Shown: positions 31,674 to 40,462, numbered from the stretch's first letter. The stretch: 64,000 nucleotides of DNA from Hyphomicrobiales bacterium (GCA_900471515.1 UCFC01000024.1:62001-126000), one strand, 5' to 3'. A program made the numbers and translations. The notes: generated by a model from the letters alone, not told the origin.

Positions 31674-32549
31674 ATGTCGGAAAACGCAGCAGGGGCAGTT
31701 ATCGTCATTTCCAGCCATGTGGTGCGCGGATCGGTCGGAAACCGCGCCGCGGTCTTCGCGCTGGAAACGCTCGGCCATCAGGTCTGGGCACTGCCGACGA
31801 TCGTGCTGCCCTGGCACCCCGGCCACGGTCGCTCGACACGGCTCACCTTTGCCGAAACCGATTTCGAGGCGGCGATCGACGATCTCATCCGCGCGCCGTG
31901 GATCGGCGAGGTCAAGGCCGTGCTGTCGGGCTATTTCGGCAATGCCGCGCAGGCCCGTTCCGTCGCGAAACTCGTTGCGTCCCTGCGCGAGAGGAATCCG
32001 GAACTGCTCTATGTCTGCGATCCGGTGATGGGCGATCTCGGCGGCCTCTACGTGCCGGAAGCGACAGCCGAGGCAATCCGCGACCATCTGATACCGCTTG
32101 CTTCGCTTGCGACACCCAACCGCTACGAACTCGCGTGGCTGTCGGGCGCGGCGCTCGACGACAACAATGCGGTCATGCAGGCCGCGCTTTCGCTCGGCCC
32201 CTCGCGCATGCTCGTCACATCGGCGGTGCCGATGATGGCGGGCGGTACCGGCAATCTCTATCTTTCCGGAAAACATGCGCTGCTTGCCGAGCATCGTCTT
32301 GTCGAGAACCCGCCGAACGGCCTCGGGGATCTGCTTGCCGCCCTTTTCCTGTCCCGCCTGCTCTCGGGCATGGAGGACGAAAAGGCGCTGCAGCTGGCGA
32401 CCGCCAGCGTGTTCGAAGTGCTGGCGCGCGCCGTCAAGCGCGGCAGCAACGAGCTGATGCTGGCAAGCGATGCCTCCAGTCTTTCGACACCGATGGCGAT
32501 GGTGCAGATGCGCCACCTCGTCCATCCCGCTCAACGGCGGAAAAAATAG
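31674..32549 (+). CDS. pdxY: Pyridoxal kinase PdxY
   Basis: Ribokinase-fold kinase that phosphorylates pyridoxal in the PLP salvage pathway. The 291-residue product has the N-terminal V-I-V-I-S-S-H-V block and D-P-V-M-G-D at about residues 120-125. T-P-N-R-Y-E-L follows near 143-149, and the anion-hole region N-G-L-G-D-L-L-A-A-L-F around 213-223 replaces the usual G-x-G-D with G-L-G-D. It is probably monocistronic and divergent from the glutamate dehydrogenase gene; a carbonic anhydrase follows after 60 bases. Confidence 0.93.
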   Translation: MSENAAGAVIVISSHVVRGSVGNRAAVFALETLGHQVWALPTIVLPWHPGHGRSTRLTFAETDFEAAIDDLIRAPWIGEVKAVLSGYFGNAAQARSVAKLVASLRERNPELLYVCDPVMGDLGGLYVPEATAEAIRDHLIPLASLATPNRYELAWLSGAALDDNNAVMQAALSLGPSRMLVTSAVPMMAGGTGNLYLSGKHALLAEHRLVENPPNGLGDLLAALFLSRLLSGMEDEKALQLATASVFEVLARAVKRGSNELMLASDASSLSTPMAMVQMRHLVHPAQRRKK

Positions 32550-32609
32550 GTTTCGTGCTTTTGCAGTGCAGCAGTTGATCTTGGGTCCGTCGCGCGCTAA
32601 TCCAATGGC

Positions 32610-33251
32610 ATGTTGAGCTTTCCCAACTCCCTGCTGGACGGTTATCGCAATTTCATGAGCGGGCGATACGCCGATGCCCGCGACCGGTATCGGCAGCTTG
32701 CCGAAAACGGGCAGAACCCGACGACGCTCGTTATTGCCTGTTCCGACTCGCGCGCGGCTCCCGAGCTGATCTTCGATGCCGGGCCGGGTGAGCTCTTCGT
32801 TATCCGCAACGTCGCCAATATGGTGCCGCCCTATGAGCCGGACGGTCATTTCCATTCCACGTCGGCGGCGCTCGAATTTGCCGTGCAGGCCTTGAAGGTC
32901 GAGAATATCGTGGTCATGGGCCACGGCCGCTGCGGCGGCATCCGCGCCGCGCTCGATCCCAATGCCGAGCCTTTGTCGCCTGGCGACTTCATCGGCCGCT
33001 GGATGTCGCTGGTGCGACCCGCCGCCGAACAGATCGGCAGTAACGACGTGATGACGCCGGCCGAACGGCAGACCGCGCTCGAACGTGTCTCCATCCGCAA
33101 CTCGATCAACAATCTCAGGACTTTTCCGGACATCAAGGCATTCGAGGAAGAGGGGAAGCTGCGGCTTCACGGCGCCTGGTTCGACATCTCGACCGGTGAG
33201 CTCTGGGTGATGGATTCCGAGACACTGGATTTTATCCGTCCCGAAATCTAG
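32610..33251 (+). CDS. Beta-class carbonic anhydrase
   Basis: Zinc enzyme that interconverts CO2 and bicarbonate. The 213-residue product has zinc ligands in A-C-S-D-S-R (Cys near residue 44, Asp/Arg dyad) and in M-G-H-G-R-C-G-G (His and Cys near 104-107). These are the standard beta-class set. There is no signal peptide, so it is cytoplasmic. The start ATG 32610 is chosen because an earlier ATG at 32605 is out of frame. It could supply bicarbonate for carboxylases or help pH balance. Confidence 0.95.
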   Translation: MLSFPNSLLDGYRNFMSGRYADARDRYRQLAENGQNPTTLVIACSDSRAAPELIFDAGPGELFVIRNVANMVPPYEPDGHFHSTSAALEFAVQALKVENIVVMGHGRCGGIRAALDPNAEPLSPGDFIGRWMSLVRPAAEQIGSNDVMTPAERQTALERVSIRNSINNLRTFPDIKAFEEEGKLRLHGAWFDISTGELWVMDSETLDFIRPEI

Positions 33252-33327
33252 GGATAGACCGCTTTATCAGTTTTTTAAGATATTCCACTACGCTCGCCAG
33301 CAGGCAGTATATGCGCGTGGATCAATC

Positions 33328-34965
33328 ATGAATTTCGAAGCGGTGAAATTCAAGAATATCAGAAGGGCAGTGCTGGCCGCCATTCTGCTGCCGTTCGTTT
33401 TCATGATTGCTGAGGGAGTGGTGTTGATCCGCTCCTCGCTCACGCAGTACCGCGCGCTCGAAAATGACCATCTCTTTGCCGATGTTCTTGCCCGCGGAGG
33501 GTCGATTGCCGCCAATCAGATTCTGGCGGAACTCGTCGCCACGCGAACCTACATCAACAATCCCGACGAGACGACCAGGGCTGCGATGCTGGAAAGGCGC
33601 AGCGCTCTCGACATCGAACGCGCGCATTTCAACGCCAGTCTTCCAGCCGCCGAAGCGCTGGATGTCGGCCTGCGGTCGCAGCTTTCCAACCTCCGCCTCG
33701 CCTATAGCCGCATCATCGCCGCACGCTCGGCGGTGGATCAGGGTTATTACGGCAAGGGCGGCAACCCCGTTCATATCTATGGACAGGCCGGATTAAAACA
33801 GCTTGGGCTCGTCGAGTCGCTGTCGCTGCGCATCCACGATCCCGTGTTGATGCGCAAATCCAGCGAGCTGATGAGCATCCTGCTCAGCTATTACGGCGAG
33901 CGGCTGATCGGCAATCTCGGCCAGCGCTATCTCGACCGGACCGATTTTTCCGCCATGTCGCACGAGCAGTTCGTTCAGGGCCAGATGATGCTCGGCAACG
34001 GTATGGATCGGCTACGCTTCCATTCCTCTTCGCCGGTCGTGCGGGACATTCTTGCTTACAGGGCGCAGGCCGACGAAGTCTGGGCCGATACTTTCACACA
34101 GGCCATGGTTTCCGGGGCGCTGCGGCCGGATAAGGCGATCCGGGACAAATGGATCGGCATCCAGAACGCGCGTCTGGGCTTTCTGCGGCAGACGATCGAT
34201 TCCGTCACCACCGATATTCATGTGACCGGGGAGGCGTTGTCGATGCGCTCGCATGTTCACATGACGATCGTGCTCGCGCTGTCGTGCGGCCTGGTCCTGC
34301 TCGTTGCCCTTATTGCGGCGCTTGCGGTGCGGGGCATCCGTCTCGTCGCTCGCGTCACTGAAGAGCGTGAACTGCTCATCAAGGAGTTGCGCAATGCTGC
34401 CCAGACCGATCTTCTGACGGGTCTTTACAACAGGCGTGGCTTCGAGGCTGCCGCTTTGGCGCTTCTGATGCAGGCCAAGTATGGGTCACGCTGGATTTCG
34501 GTCGTGCTGTTCGATCTCGATCACTTCAAGAAAATCAACGACATGCACGGCCATGACGCCGGCGATATCGTGCTGAAACGCGTCGCCGGCATCGCACGCG
34601 AGACCTTCCGTTCCTTCGACCTGCTGGTGCGCCACGGCGGCGAGGAGTTCATGGCGCTGCTGCCGGATTCGACGCCTGAAGATGCAGCCGTCGTTGCCGA
34701 ACGTGTCCGGTCGGCCATCGAAGCGGCGGAAATCGAACTGCCGGGTGGCGAGATTCTGCGCGTAACGGCGAGTTTCGGCTGCGCGGGACGTGCGAATGCG
34801 GCCAGCAATCGCAATTTCGAAGATCTGGTAAAGCGCGCCGATCTTGCGCTCTATGCCGCCAAAGCCTCGGGGCGCAATTGCGTCGTCGCCGGACCGGTCG
34901 TTCCTGCTGCAGGCCAGGAAGAGCGGCGCAGGATGGCCGCTGGATCCCACGAATCTCGCCCGTGA
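33328..34965 (+). CDS. Membrane diguanylate cyclase (GGDEF)
   Basis: 545-residue protein with an N-terminal membrane helix (about 11-32), a periplasmic helical sensor region (about 35-305) and a second helix (about 308-335). A cytoplasmic GGDEF domain (about 355-525) follows. The active site reads G-G-E-E-F near residues 436-440, a functional variant. An I-site R-S-F-D lies five residues before it, so product inhibition by cyclic di-GMP is likely. There is no EAL domain. The sensor region resembles nitrate/nitrite-type helical bundles only loosely, and the signal is unknown. Confidence 0.92.
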   Translation: MNFEAVKFKNIRRAVLAAILLPFVFMIAEGVVLIRSSLTQYRALENDHLFADVLARGGSIAANQILAELVATRTYINNPDETTRAAMLERRSALDIERAHFNASLPAAEALDVGLRSQLSNLRLAYSRIIAARSAVDQGYYGKGGNPVHIYGQAGLKQLGLVESLSLRIHDPVLMRKSSELMSILLSYYGERLIGNLGQRYLDRTDFSAMSHEQFVQGQMMLGNGMDRLRFHSSSPVVRDILAYRAQADEVWADTFTQAMVSGALRPDKAIRDKWIGIQNARLGFLRQTIDSVTTDIHVTGEALSMRSHVHMTIVLALSCGLVLLVALIAALAVRGIRLVARVTEERELLIKELRNAAQTDLLTGLYNRRGFEAAALALLMQAKYGSRWISVVLFDLDHFKKINDMHGHDAGDIVLKRVAGIARETFRSFDLLVRHGGEEFMALLPDSTPEDAAVVAERVRSAIEAAEIELPGGEILRVTASFGCAGRANAASNRNFEDLVKRADLALYAAKASGRNCVVAGPVVPAAGQEERRRMAAGSHESRP

Positions 34966-34993
34966 AAAAAACGCCGCATTCGCATGCGGCGTT
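34964..34993 (-). terminator. Terminator of the lytic transglycosylase gene
   Basis: On the minus strand a perfect 10-base stem AACGCCGCAT/ATGCGGCGTT with a 4-base loop is followed by a run of T (the A run at 34965-34970). It lies 27 bases after the minus-strand stop at 35020 and at the convergent end of the GGDEF gene. Confidence 0.88.
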
Positions 34994-35019
34994 CCAATCA
35001 TGTCCTATCGCACGTCTCT

Positions 35020-35841
35020 TCAGCCGCCGTCGATCTGCTGACCGATATAGGCGATTGCCTCCTGGTAGACCGTTGCGGCATTCCAGCCCTGGATGGCGAC
35101 GAAGTTCGGCTCGCCCGGCTGGTAGCCGGCGCCGGCGCGCCAGCCGTGACCCTTGAGGAAATTGGCCGTCGAAGCCAGCGCATCGGCGCGGGAGCCGACC
35201 ATATCGACGCGTCCGTCACCATCGCCGTCGGCGCCGTAGCGCACGACGTTGCGCGGCAGGAACTGGGTCTGGCCGATTTCGCCGTGGGCGGCACCTCTGG
35301 CCTGCGGGCTGAGATAGCCCTCCGAAACGAGCTGCAAGGCTGCGTAAAGCTGGTCGGTGAAATATTCCGAGCGGCGGCAGTCATAGGCAAGGGTAGAGAC
35401 TGCGGACAGCGTATGCTGGTTGCCCATATAGCTGCCGAAGCCGGTTTCCATGCCCCAGATGGCGATCAGCGGGCCGGCCGGAACACCGAAGCGGCGCTCG
35501 ATCGAGGCGAAGAGAGCCTGGTTGGCGGCCTTCATCGAGCGGCCGCGGGAAATGACGGCGGCACCGCCGCGCTTCTTCATGAAAGCGTCGAAGGACAGCT
35601 TGAAGCTCTTCTGGCCGCGGTCGGCCGAAATTGTCGGCTTGTTGTAGCTGACATTGGCGAAGGCACGGGTGAGAACCGACTGGCTCACGCCATTGGCCGC
35701 CGCCGTCTGCTTGAAATCGGCGACCCAGGCTTCGAACCCGGCACTGGTATTGCCGCATTGGGCACCCTGCGCGAACGCCGGTACCGCGTGGAGGACGCCC
35801 ATTGCCGCGGCGGCCGCCAGAAAGAATTTTGTCATGCGCAT
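35020..35841 (-). CDS. Lytic murein transglycosylase (MltB/SLT_2 type)
   Basis: 273-residue exported enzyme expected to cleave peptidoglycan strands with formation of 1,6-anhydromuramic acid. The signal peptide covers residues 1-24 (ending A-F-A). The catalytic Glu is in W-G-M-E-T-G-F-G around residue 131. The conserved G-E-I-G-Q-T-Q-F-L-P block follows near 190-199, then a D-G-D-G-D-G-R-V-D segment. There is no lipobox and no C-terminal peptidoglycan-binding domain, so this is the short soluble form. A two-codon later ATG is possible. Confidence 0.92.
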   Translation of the reverse strand: MRMTKFFLAAAAAMGVLHAVPAFAQGAQCGNTSAGFEAWVADFKQTAAANGVSQSVLTRAFANVSYNKPTISADRGQKSFKLSFDAFMKKRGGAAVISRGRSMKAANQALFASIERRFGVPAGPLIAIWGMETGFGSYMGNQHTLSAVSTLAYDCRRSEYFTDQLYAALQLVSEGYLSPQARGAAHGEIGQTQFLPRNVVRYGADGDGDGRVDMVGSRADALASTANFLKGHGWRAGAGYQPGEPNFVAIQGWNAATVYQEAIAYIGQQIDGG

Positions 35842-35956
35842 GGAGAAACCCCGCTCTCGATCTGCATAGCTTTTAAGCCGGGCAAGAGAATGCCAGCCGT
35901 CGGCGATTTTGTCACGATCACCTTTTAGCGAGCGCTTATACGGCAGTATTTGCCCG

Positions 35957-35985
35957 AAAAAGCCCCGCTCGTCGAGCAGGGCTTT
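35957..35985 (-). terminator. Terminator of asd
   Basis: Stem AAAGCCC/GGGCTTT extended by an inner GCTC/GAGC pairing. On the minus strand it runs into TTTTTC. It lies 26 bases after the asd stop. Confidence 0.82.
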
Positions 35986-36010
35986 AGCATATTATGGTTT
36001 ACAAATGGTA

Positions 36011-37045
36011 TCACGCTGCCTGCTTGCGCGGCTTGACGAGGCCGCGGTTGATGAGCAGCTCGGCGATCTGGATGGCGTTGAGGGCCGCACCCTTGCGCAG
36101 GTTGTCGGAGACGACCCACAGGTTGAGGCCGTTCTCGACCGTTGCGTCCTCGCGGATGCGCGAGATGTAGGTCGCGTCCTCGCCGGCAGATTCATAAGGC
36201 GTGATGTAGCCGCCGTTCTCGTGCTTGTCGATGACGAGGCAGCCCGGTGCTTCGCGCAGGATATCGCGGGCCTGATCGGCGGTGATCTCGTTTTCGAATT
36301 CGATATTGACCGATTCCGAATGGCCGATGAAGACGGGAACGCGGACCGCGGTGCAGGTCACCTTGATCTTCGGATCCAGCATCTTTTTCGTCTCGGCGAG
36401 AACCTTCCATTCTTCCTTCGTGTAGCCGTCTTCCATGAAGACGTCGATATGCGGAATGACGTTGAAGGCGATGCGCTTGGTGAACTTCTTGTTCTCGATC
36501 GGATCGGCAACGAAGACGGCGCGCGTCTGGTTGAAGAGCTCGTCCATGCCTTCCTTGCCGGCGCCGGAGACGGACTGGTAGGTCGAGACGACGACGCGCT
36601 TGATCTTGGCGAAGTCGTGCAGCGGCTTCAGCGCGACGACGAGCTGGGCGGTCGAGCAGTTCGGATTGGCAATGATGTTGCGCTTGGTGAAGGAGGTGAT
36701 CGCGTCCGGGTTTACCTCCGGAACGATCAGCGGCACGTCGGCGTCGTAGCGCCAGGCCGAGGAATTGTCGATGACGACGCAGCCCTGCTGGCCGATCTTC
36801 GGGGAGAAACGCTTGGAAACCTCGCCGCCGGCCGACATCAGGCAGATATCGGTATCGGAGAAATCGTAGTTCTCCAGGTTGGCGACCTTCAGCGTCCGGT
36901 CGCCATAGGATACCTCGGTGCCCTGGGAGCGGGCGGAGGCGAGCGCCACGACTTCATCGGCCGGAAAACCGCGCTCGGAGAGGATGTTGAGCATTTCCCG
37001 CCCGACATTTCCGGTCGCTCCCGCGACTGCAACTTTGAAACCCAT
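36011..37045 (-). CDS. asd: Aspartate-semialdehyde dehydrogenase
   Basis: NADPH-dependent enzyme forming aspartate semialdehyde for lysine/DAP, threonine and methionine synthesis. The 344-residue product has the nucleotide motif G-A-T-G-N-V-G-R-E near residues 9-17. The catalytic Cys lies in N-P-N-C-S-T at about 129-134. The pattern S-G-A-G-K-E-G matches the family. It starts with ATG 37045 and ends at a strong terminator, so it appears monocistronic. A small hypothetical gene lies upstream on the same strand. Confidence 0.97.
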   Translation of the reverse strand: MGFKVAVAGATGNVGREMLNILSERGFPADEVVALASARSQGTEVSYGDRTLKVANLENYDFSDTDICLMSAGGEVSKRFSPKIGQQGCVVIDNSSAWRYDADVPLIVPEVNPDAITSFTKRNIIANPNCSTAQLVVALKPLHDFAKIKRVVVSTYQSVSGAGKEGMDELFNQTRAVFVADPIENKKFTKRIAFNVIPHIDVFMEDGYTKEEWKVLAETKKMLDPKIKVTCTAVRVPVFIGHSESVNIEFENEITADQARDILREAPGCLVIDKHENGGYITPYESAGEDATYISRIREDATVENGLNLWVVSDNLRKGAALNAIQIAELLINRGLVKPRKQAA

Positions 37046-37157
37046 TTCTCAAGCTCTCTTTCTCTTCTCTCCTCTTGTCCGGTGAGGGGGGAAGCGCGCC
37101 ATTGTCGCGGCTTCCTGTCCCCGGCCGGGCCGGGGAGAGAGCGGCAGGCCAGAGACG

Positions 37158-37277
37158 TCAGACGGTTTTCGTCGTCGTTTTGGCCTTGGTTTTGGAAGAA
37201 ACCGGAACGGCAAGATCCAGCCCGGCATCTTCTGCCAGGTCATTGCGCTCAGCGATGGTGTGCTGGTGGCGAACCAT
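37158..37277 (-). CDS. Small hypothetical protein (39 residues)
   Basis: I do not recognise this product. From ATG 37277, preceded by a good AAAAGGA ribosome site at proper spacing, it encodes 39 residues. The acidic/amphipathic middle has E-R-N-D-L-A-E-D-A-G-L-D-L-A, and the tail is K-T-K-A-K-T-T-T-K-T-V. The frame is open upstream to 37388, with another ATG at 37304. It lies in the asd-phoA gap on the asd strand. A GC-rich dyad (CCCCGG/CCGGGG, about 37119-37135) follows its stop. Confidence 0.4.
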   Translation of the reverse strand: MVRHQHTIAERNDLAEDAGLDLAVPVSSKTKAKTTTKTV

Positions 37278-37381
37278 GGATATTCCTTTTCCGTCGTTGC
37301 TCATAAAAGGTTTTCCACAGGAGTCAAGGTTTTTGCGCGTGCGGCGCGAGCAGGGGAAGGGCGTCGCAATGCTGCGGCGTT

Positions 37382-37399
37382 TTGTCATCCCTCTGTCAT
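37382..37399 (+). promoter_or_regulatory. PHO box upstream of the alkaline phosphatase
   Basis: Two 7-base direct repeats, TTGTCAT and CTGTCAT, are separated by 4 bases. This is the spacing and sequence of a PhoB binding site (CTGTCAT-N4-CTGTCAT). It ends 58 bases before the phosphatase ATG, with a possible -10 element about 10 bases further on. It predicts induction in phosphate starvation. Confidence 0.85.
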
Positions 37400-37457
37400 T
37401 GCCGGGGGGTATCCCCGACCCGTTGTAATGACTGCAACGAAAAACGGGGGTTTTTCC

Positions 37458-39206
37458 ATGCGTATGCTTCTCGCCGCCTTTGCGGCCACCACGATTCTCG
37501 CCGGCGCTGCCCAGGCAGCTTCGATCTATCCGCTGGATCGTGCCACGATTCTTGCCGGTTCACCGTTCGACTTCAAGGTCGAGCTTTCCAAGCAGGTCAA
37601 GCCGGAAGACGTGAAGATCACGGTCAACGGCCAGGATTACAAGACTGTCCTCGGGGGCGAGGCGCAGTTCATCGAGCTGGAAAAGGGCAAGGACGACAAG
37701 GCTCTCGGCTCCGCTCTCCTGCTGCGCGGCCTGAAGATTTCCGCTCCGGGCACCTACAAGGTCGAAGTTGCCGCCGGCGATGAAAAGAAGGCCGTGACCT
37801 GGGAAGTCTTCGGCACTTCCGCACAGCCGAAGGCCAAGAACATCATCTTCTTCCTCGGCGACGGCCTTTCCGTCGCTCACCGCACCGCCGCCCGCATCAT
37901 GTCCAAGGGCATGACCGAGGGCAAGGCGAACGGCCGTCTGAACATGGACGACCTCGACCATATGGCCTTCATCGGCACGTCGGCGACCGATTCGATCACC
38001 ACCGACAGCGCCAATACCATGTCGGCCTATATGACCGGCCATAAGGGCGCCATCAACTCGCTCGGCGTTTATGGCGACCGGACTCTCGATACGCTGGACG
38101 ATCCGCGCGTCGAAACCCTCGGCGAGGCCCTGCGCCGCCAGACCTCCAAGTCGATCGGCATCGTCACGACTTCCGAATTGCAGGACGCGACGCCGGCTGC
38201 CGTCGTCTCCCACACGCGCCGTCGCGACGACAAGGCCGAAATCACCGGCATGCTGTTCGACGTGAAGCCGGACGTCATCCTCGGTGGCGGCTCGGCCTAC
38301 TTCCTGCCGCAGGCAACTGCCGGCTCGAAGCGCAAGGACGACAAGGACTATGTCAAGATGTTCCAGGACGCCGGCTACAAGCTCGCGACCGACAAGACGG
38401 AACTTGCAGCCGCTGCCGGCGCCAACCAGGACAAGATCCTCGGCCTGTTCCACACCGGCAACATGGACACGACGCTCGATCGCGAATTCCTGAAAAAGGG
38501 TACGGTCGGCAAGTTCCCGGCCCAGCCCGGCCTCGTCGAGATGACCAAGGTCGCGCTCGACAAGCTCTCGAAGAACCCGGAAGGCTTCTTCCTGATGGTG
38601 GAGGCCGCCAATATCGACAAGATGACGCACCCGCTCGACGGTGAACGCGCTGCCGTCGATACGATCGAGTTCGACAAGGCCATCGGCCTGGCAAAGGAAT
38701 TTGCCGCCAAGAACCCGGACACGCTGATCGTCGTCACCGGCGACCATACGCACGGCATCACCATCGTCGGCACGATCGACGATACGATCGAAGGTACGGA
38801 GATGCGCGAGAAGGTCGCGGGCCGCAGCTTCACCAACTATGTCGATGCCAATAATGACGGTTATCCGGACAGCGTCGACGTTTCCAAGCGTCTGGCCCTG
38901 TTCGTCAGCAACTATCCCGACCACTACGAAACCTTCCGCCCGAAGCTGGACAATCCGTACACCCCGGCCATCCAGAACGAGAAGAAGGACTATGTCGCCA
39001 ACGAAGCCTATAAGGACGTTCCCGGCGCCGTCTTCGTTCCGGGCAACCTGCCGAAGAACGCCGCCTCCGGCGCCCACACCGTCGACGACGTTGTGCTGCA
39101 GGCGACTGGCCCCGGCTCCGAAGGCTTCAAGGGCTACATGGAACAGAGCGACGTCTACCGCGTCCTCGCCGATACCTTTGCCCTCGGCGCCAAGCAGACG
39201 AACTAA
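37458..39206 (+). CDS. phoA: Periplasmic alkaline phosphatase
   Basis: Zinc/magnesium phosphomonoesterase of the PhoA superfamily. From ATG 37458 the 582-residue protein has a signal peptide (residues 1-20, ending A-Q-A) and an N-terminal extra beta-domain (about 25-120). The catalytic domain carries F-L-G-D-G-L-S and the phosphoserine motif T-T-D-S-A-N-T-M-S near residues 181-189. E-A-A-N-I-D-K and T-G-D-H-T-H-G supply metal ligands. It is longer than E. coli PhoA and belongs to a branch with the extra N domain. The frame opens at 37260 but the PHO box lies in that stretch, so 37458 is the start. A terminator follows. Confidence 0.95.
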   Translation: MRMLLAAFAATTILAGAAQAASIYPLDRATILAGSPFDFKVELSKQVKPEDVKITVNGQDYKTVLGGEAQFIELEKGKDDKALGSALLLRGLKISAPGTYKVEVAAGDEKKAVTWEVFGTSAQPKAKNIIFFLGDGLSVAHRTAARIMSKGMTEGKANGRLNMDDLDHMAFIGTSATDSITTDSANTMSAYMTGHKGAINSLGVYGDRTLDTLDDPRVETLGEALRRQTSKSIGIVTTSELQDATPAAVVSHTRRRDDKAEITGMLFDVKPDVILGGGSAYFLPQATAGSKRKDDKDYVKMFQDAGYKLATDKTELAAAAGANQDKILGLFHTGNMDTTLDREFLKKGTVGKFPAQPGLVEMTKVALDKLSKNPEGFFLMVEAANIDKMTHPLDGERAAVDTIEFDKAIGLAKEFAAKNPDTLIVVTGDHTHGITIVGTIDDTIEGTEMREKVAGRSFTNYVDANNDGYPDSVDVSKRLALFVSNYPDHYETFRPKLDNPYTPAIQNEKKDYVANEAYKDVPGAVFVPGNLPKNAASGAHTVDDVVLQATGPGSEGFKGYMEQSDVYRVLADTFALGAKQTN

Positions 39207-39216
39207 CTGCCTGCAT

Positions 39217-39245
39217 CCGGGGTCGCTTGCCGGCCCCGGACTTTT
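39217..39245 (+). terminator. Terminator after phoA
   Basis: CCGGGG/CCCCGG stem (39217-39222, 39234-39239) followed by ACTTTT. It is moderately strong, and some read-through into the next operon is possible. Confidence 0.6.
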
Positions 39246-39259
39246 CGTCGATCCTCAAT

Positions 39260-39280
39260 CCCGGCCGCCGTGCGGCCGGG
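39260..39280 (+). other. GC-rich hairpin ahead of the ABC cassette
   Basis: Perfect 9-base stem CCCGGCCGC/GCGGCCGGG with a 3-base loop and no T tract, ending 21 bases before the ATG at 39302. It could stabilise the processed mRNA end or limit ribosome access; function unknown. Confidence 0.4.
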
Positions 39281-39301
39281 TATCCGTTTCCGGAGATCGC
39301 C

Positions 39302-39766
39302 ATGGAAAAGCTCTCTTTGCTGCATGTGAGCCGCCGTCGCCTTATCGGCGTGATGGCCGCGCTTCCCTTTGCCGCTGCCCGGTCCGTTCTTGCCGATGAT
39401 TCCTCGATCAGTTTCGATGAGCTCTACGGAAAGTTCGGCGTGCTCGGTCTCGAATTTTCCGACAAGGTCAAGCGCCTTGCCGGCAAGGATATCAGCATCA
39501 AGGGCTTCATGGCGCCGCCGCTGAAGGCCGAAGCACAGTTCTTCGTGCTCACCGAAGTGCCGATGTCACTCTGCCCCTTCTGCTCTTCGGATGCGGATTG
39601 GCCGGACAATATTGTCGTCGTCTATCTCGGCGAGAAGCAGACATTCGTACAGCCGAGCCAGACGATCGAAGTGCGCGGCACGCTGGAATACGGGTCGTGG
39701 AAGGACCCCGAAACCGGGTTCGTGAGCTTGCTGCGCATTCGCCAGGCCGAATATTCCACCGTTTGA
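39302..39766 (+). CDS. Exported CPFC protein, DUF3299-like, of the ABC cassette
   Basis: 154-residue protein. The N terminus has a twin-arginine-type signal (S-R-R-R-L-I-G at 10-16, hydrophobic 17-30, cleavage after about Ala31), so it is probably periplasmic. The core reads G-F-M-A-P at 68-72, F-F-V-L-T near 80-84, then C-P-F-C at 91-94 and N-I-V-V-V-Y-L at 103-109. This order resembles DUF3299 proteins, which accompany FtsX/LolD-type ABC genes in zinc-regulated operons of Pseudomonas and Vibrio. The Cys pair could bind metal or be redox-active. ATG 39302 follows GGAG. The ATPase gene starts 6 bases downstream. The assignment to DUF3299 is by pattern only. Confidence 0.7.
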   Translation: MEKLSLLHVSRRRLIGVMAALPFAAARSVLADDSSISFDELYGKFGVLGLEFSDKVKRLAGKDISIKGFMAPPLKAEAQFFVLTEVPMSLCPFCSSDADWPDNIVVVYLGEKQTFVQPSQTIEVRGTLEYGSWKDPETGFVSLLRIRQAEYSTV

Positions 39767-39772
39767 GCACCG

Positions 39773-40462
39773 ATGCTGGCTCTTGAAATCGAACATCTGG
39801 CCGTAAGGTTTTCCGGCCTCTCGTCGCCGGCGCTGGCGATCGATCATTTGTCGATCGCTGCCGGCAGCCGCATCGCCGTAACCGGAGCCTCCGGTTCCGG
39901 AAAGAGCACTTTCGTCAACGCGATCACCGGCCTGGAACGGGTCCGCGAAGGCCGTATCCGCTGGAACGGCGAGGATATCGCCGCGCTCTCCGAAAGTCGC
40001 CGTGACCGTTTCCGGGCCGCCAATATCGGACTGGTCATGCAGGAGTTTCACCTTTTTCCGGGCCTTTCGGCCGCCGAAAACGTGCTCTTGCCCGCGCGTC
40101 TCGCGCGCGCCGCGACATCGGCGATCATCGAGCGCGCCCACCATCTCCTTGAGATCGTTGGGCTTGAGCGCGCCGGGCAGAGGATCGAAACCATGTCGCG
40201 CGGCGAGATGCAGCGCGTGGCGATTGCCCGGGCGCTCCTGCGCAGACCTGGCGTCATCGTGGCCGACGAGCCGACCGCCAGCCTGGATGCCGAAAGCGGC
40301 GAGGCCGTCGGCGACCTGCTGCTCGACCTTGCGGTGGCCGAAGGCAGCACCCTGATCGTCGTGTCGCACGATCCTCGCCTTGCCGGCCGCCTCGATCGCC
40401 GCCTGACGTTCCGTTCCGGCCACATCGTCGACGATTCCGCCATCAGGGGAGCGGCAGCATGA
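39773..40462 (+). CDS. ABC transporter ATP-binding protein (LolD/MacB type)
   Basis: 229-residue ATPase of the class that pairs with FtsX-like permeases. Walker A is G-A-S-G-S-G-K-S-T near residues 38-46. The Q-loop lies in V-M-Q-E-F-H-L-F around 90-97. The signature is M-S-R-G-E-M-Q-R (a variant of LSGGQ) around 142-149, and Walker B V-I-V-A-D-E-P-T follows at about 161-168. It has a switch His in V-S-H-D. Its stop overlaps the permease start (ATGA), so the two form one transporter. The substrate is inferred from the permease. Confidence 0.93.
   Translation: MLALEIEHLAVRFSGLSSPALAIDHLSIAAGSRIAVTGASGSGKSTFVNAITGLERVREGRIRWNGEDIAALSESRRDRFRAANIGLVMQEFHLFPGLSAAENVLLPARLARAATSAIIERAHHLLEIVGLERAGQRIETMSRGEMQRVAIARALLRRPGVIVADEPTASLDAESGEAVGDLLLDLAVAEGSTLIVVSHDPRLAGRLDRRLTFRSGHIVDDSAIRGAAA

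Noticed and set aside
37081..37140. GC dyad CCCCGG/CCGGGG as a REP-type repeat
   Set aside because: Only one copy was noticed in the window and there is no flanking duplication, so it cannot be called a repeat.
39207..39301. Zur box before the ABC cassette
   Set aside because: The gap is GC-rich hairpin sequence; no AT-rich TGTTATA-type dyad is present, so direct Zur control is not supported by sequence.
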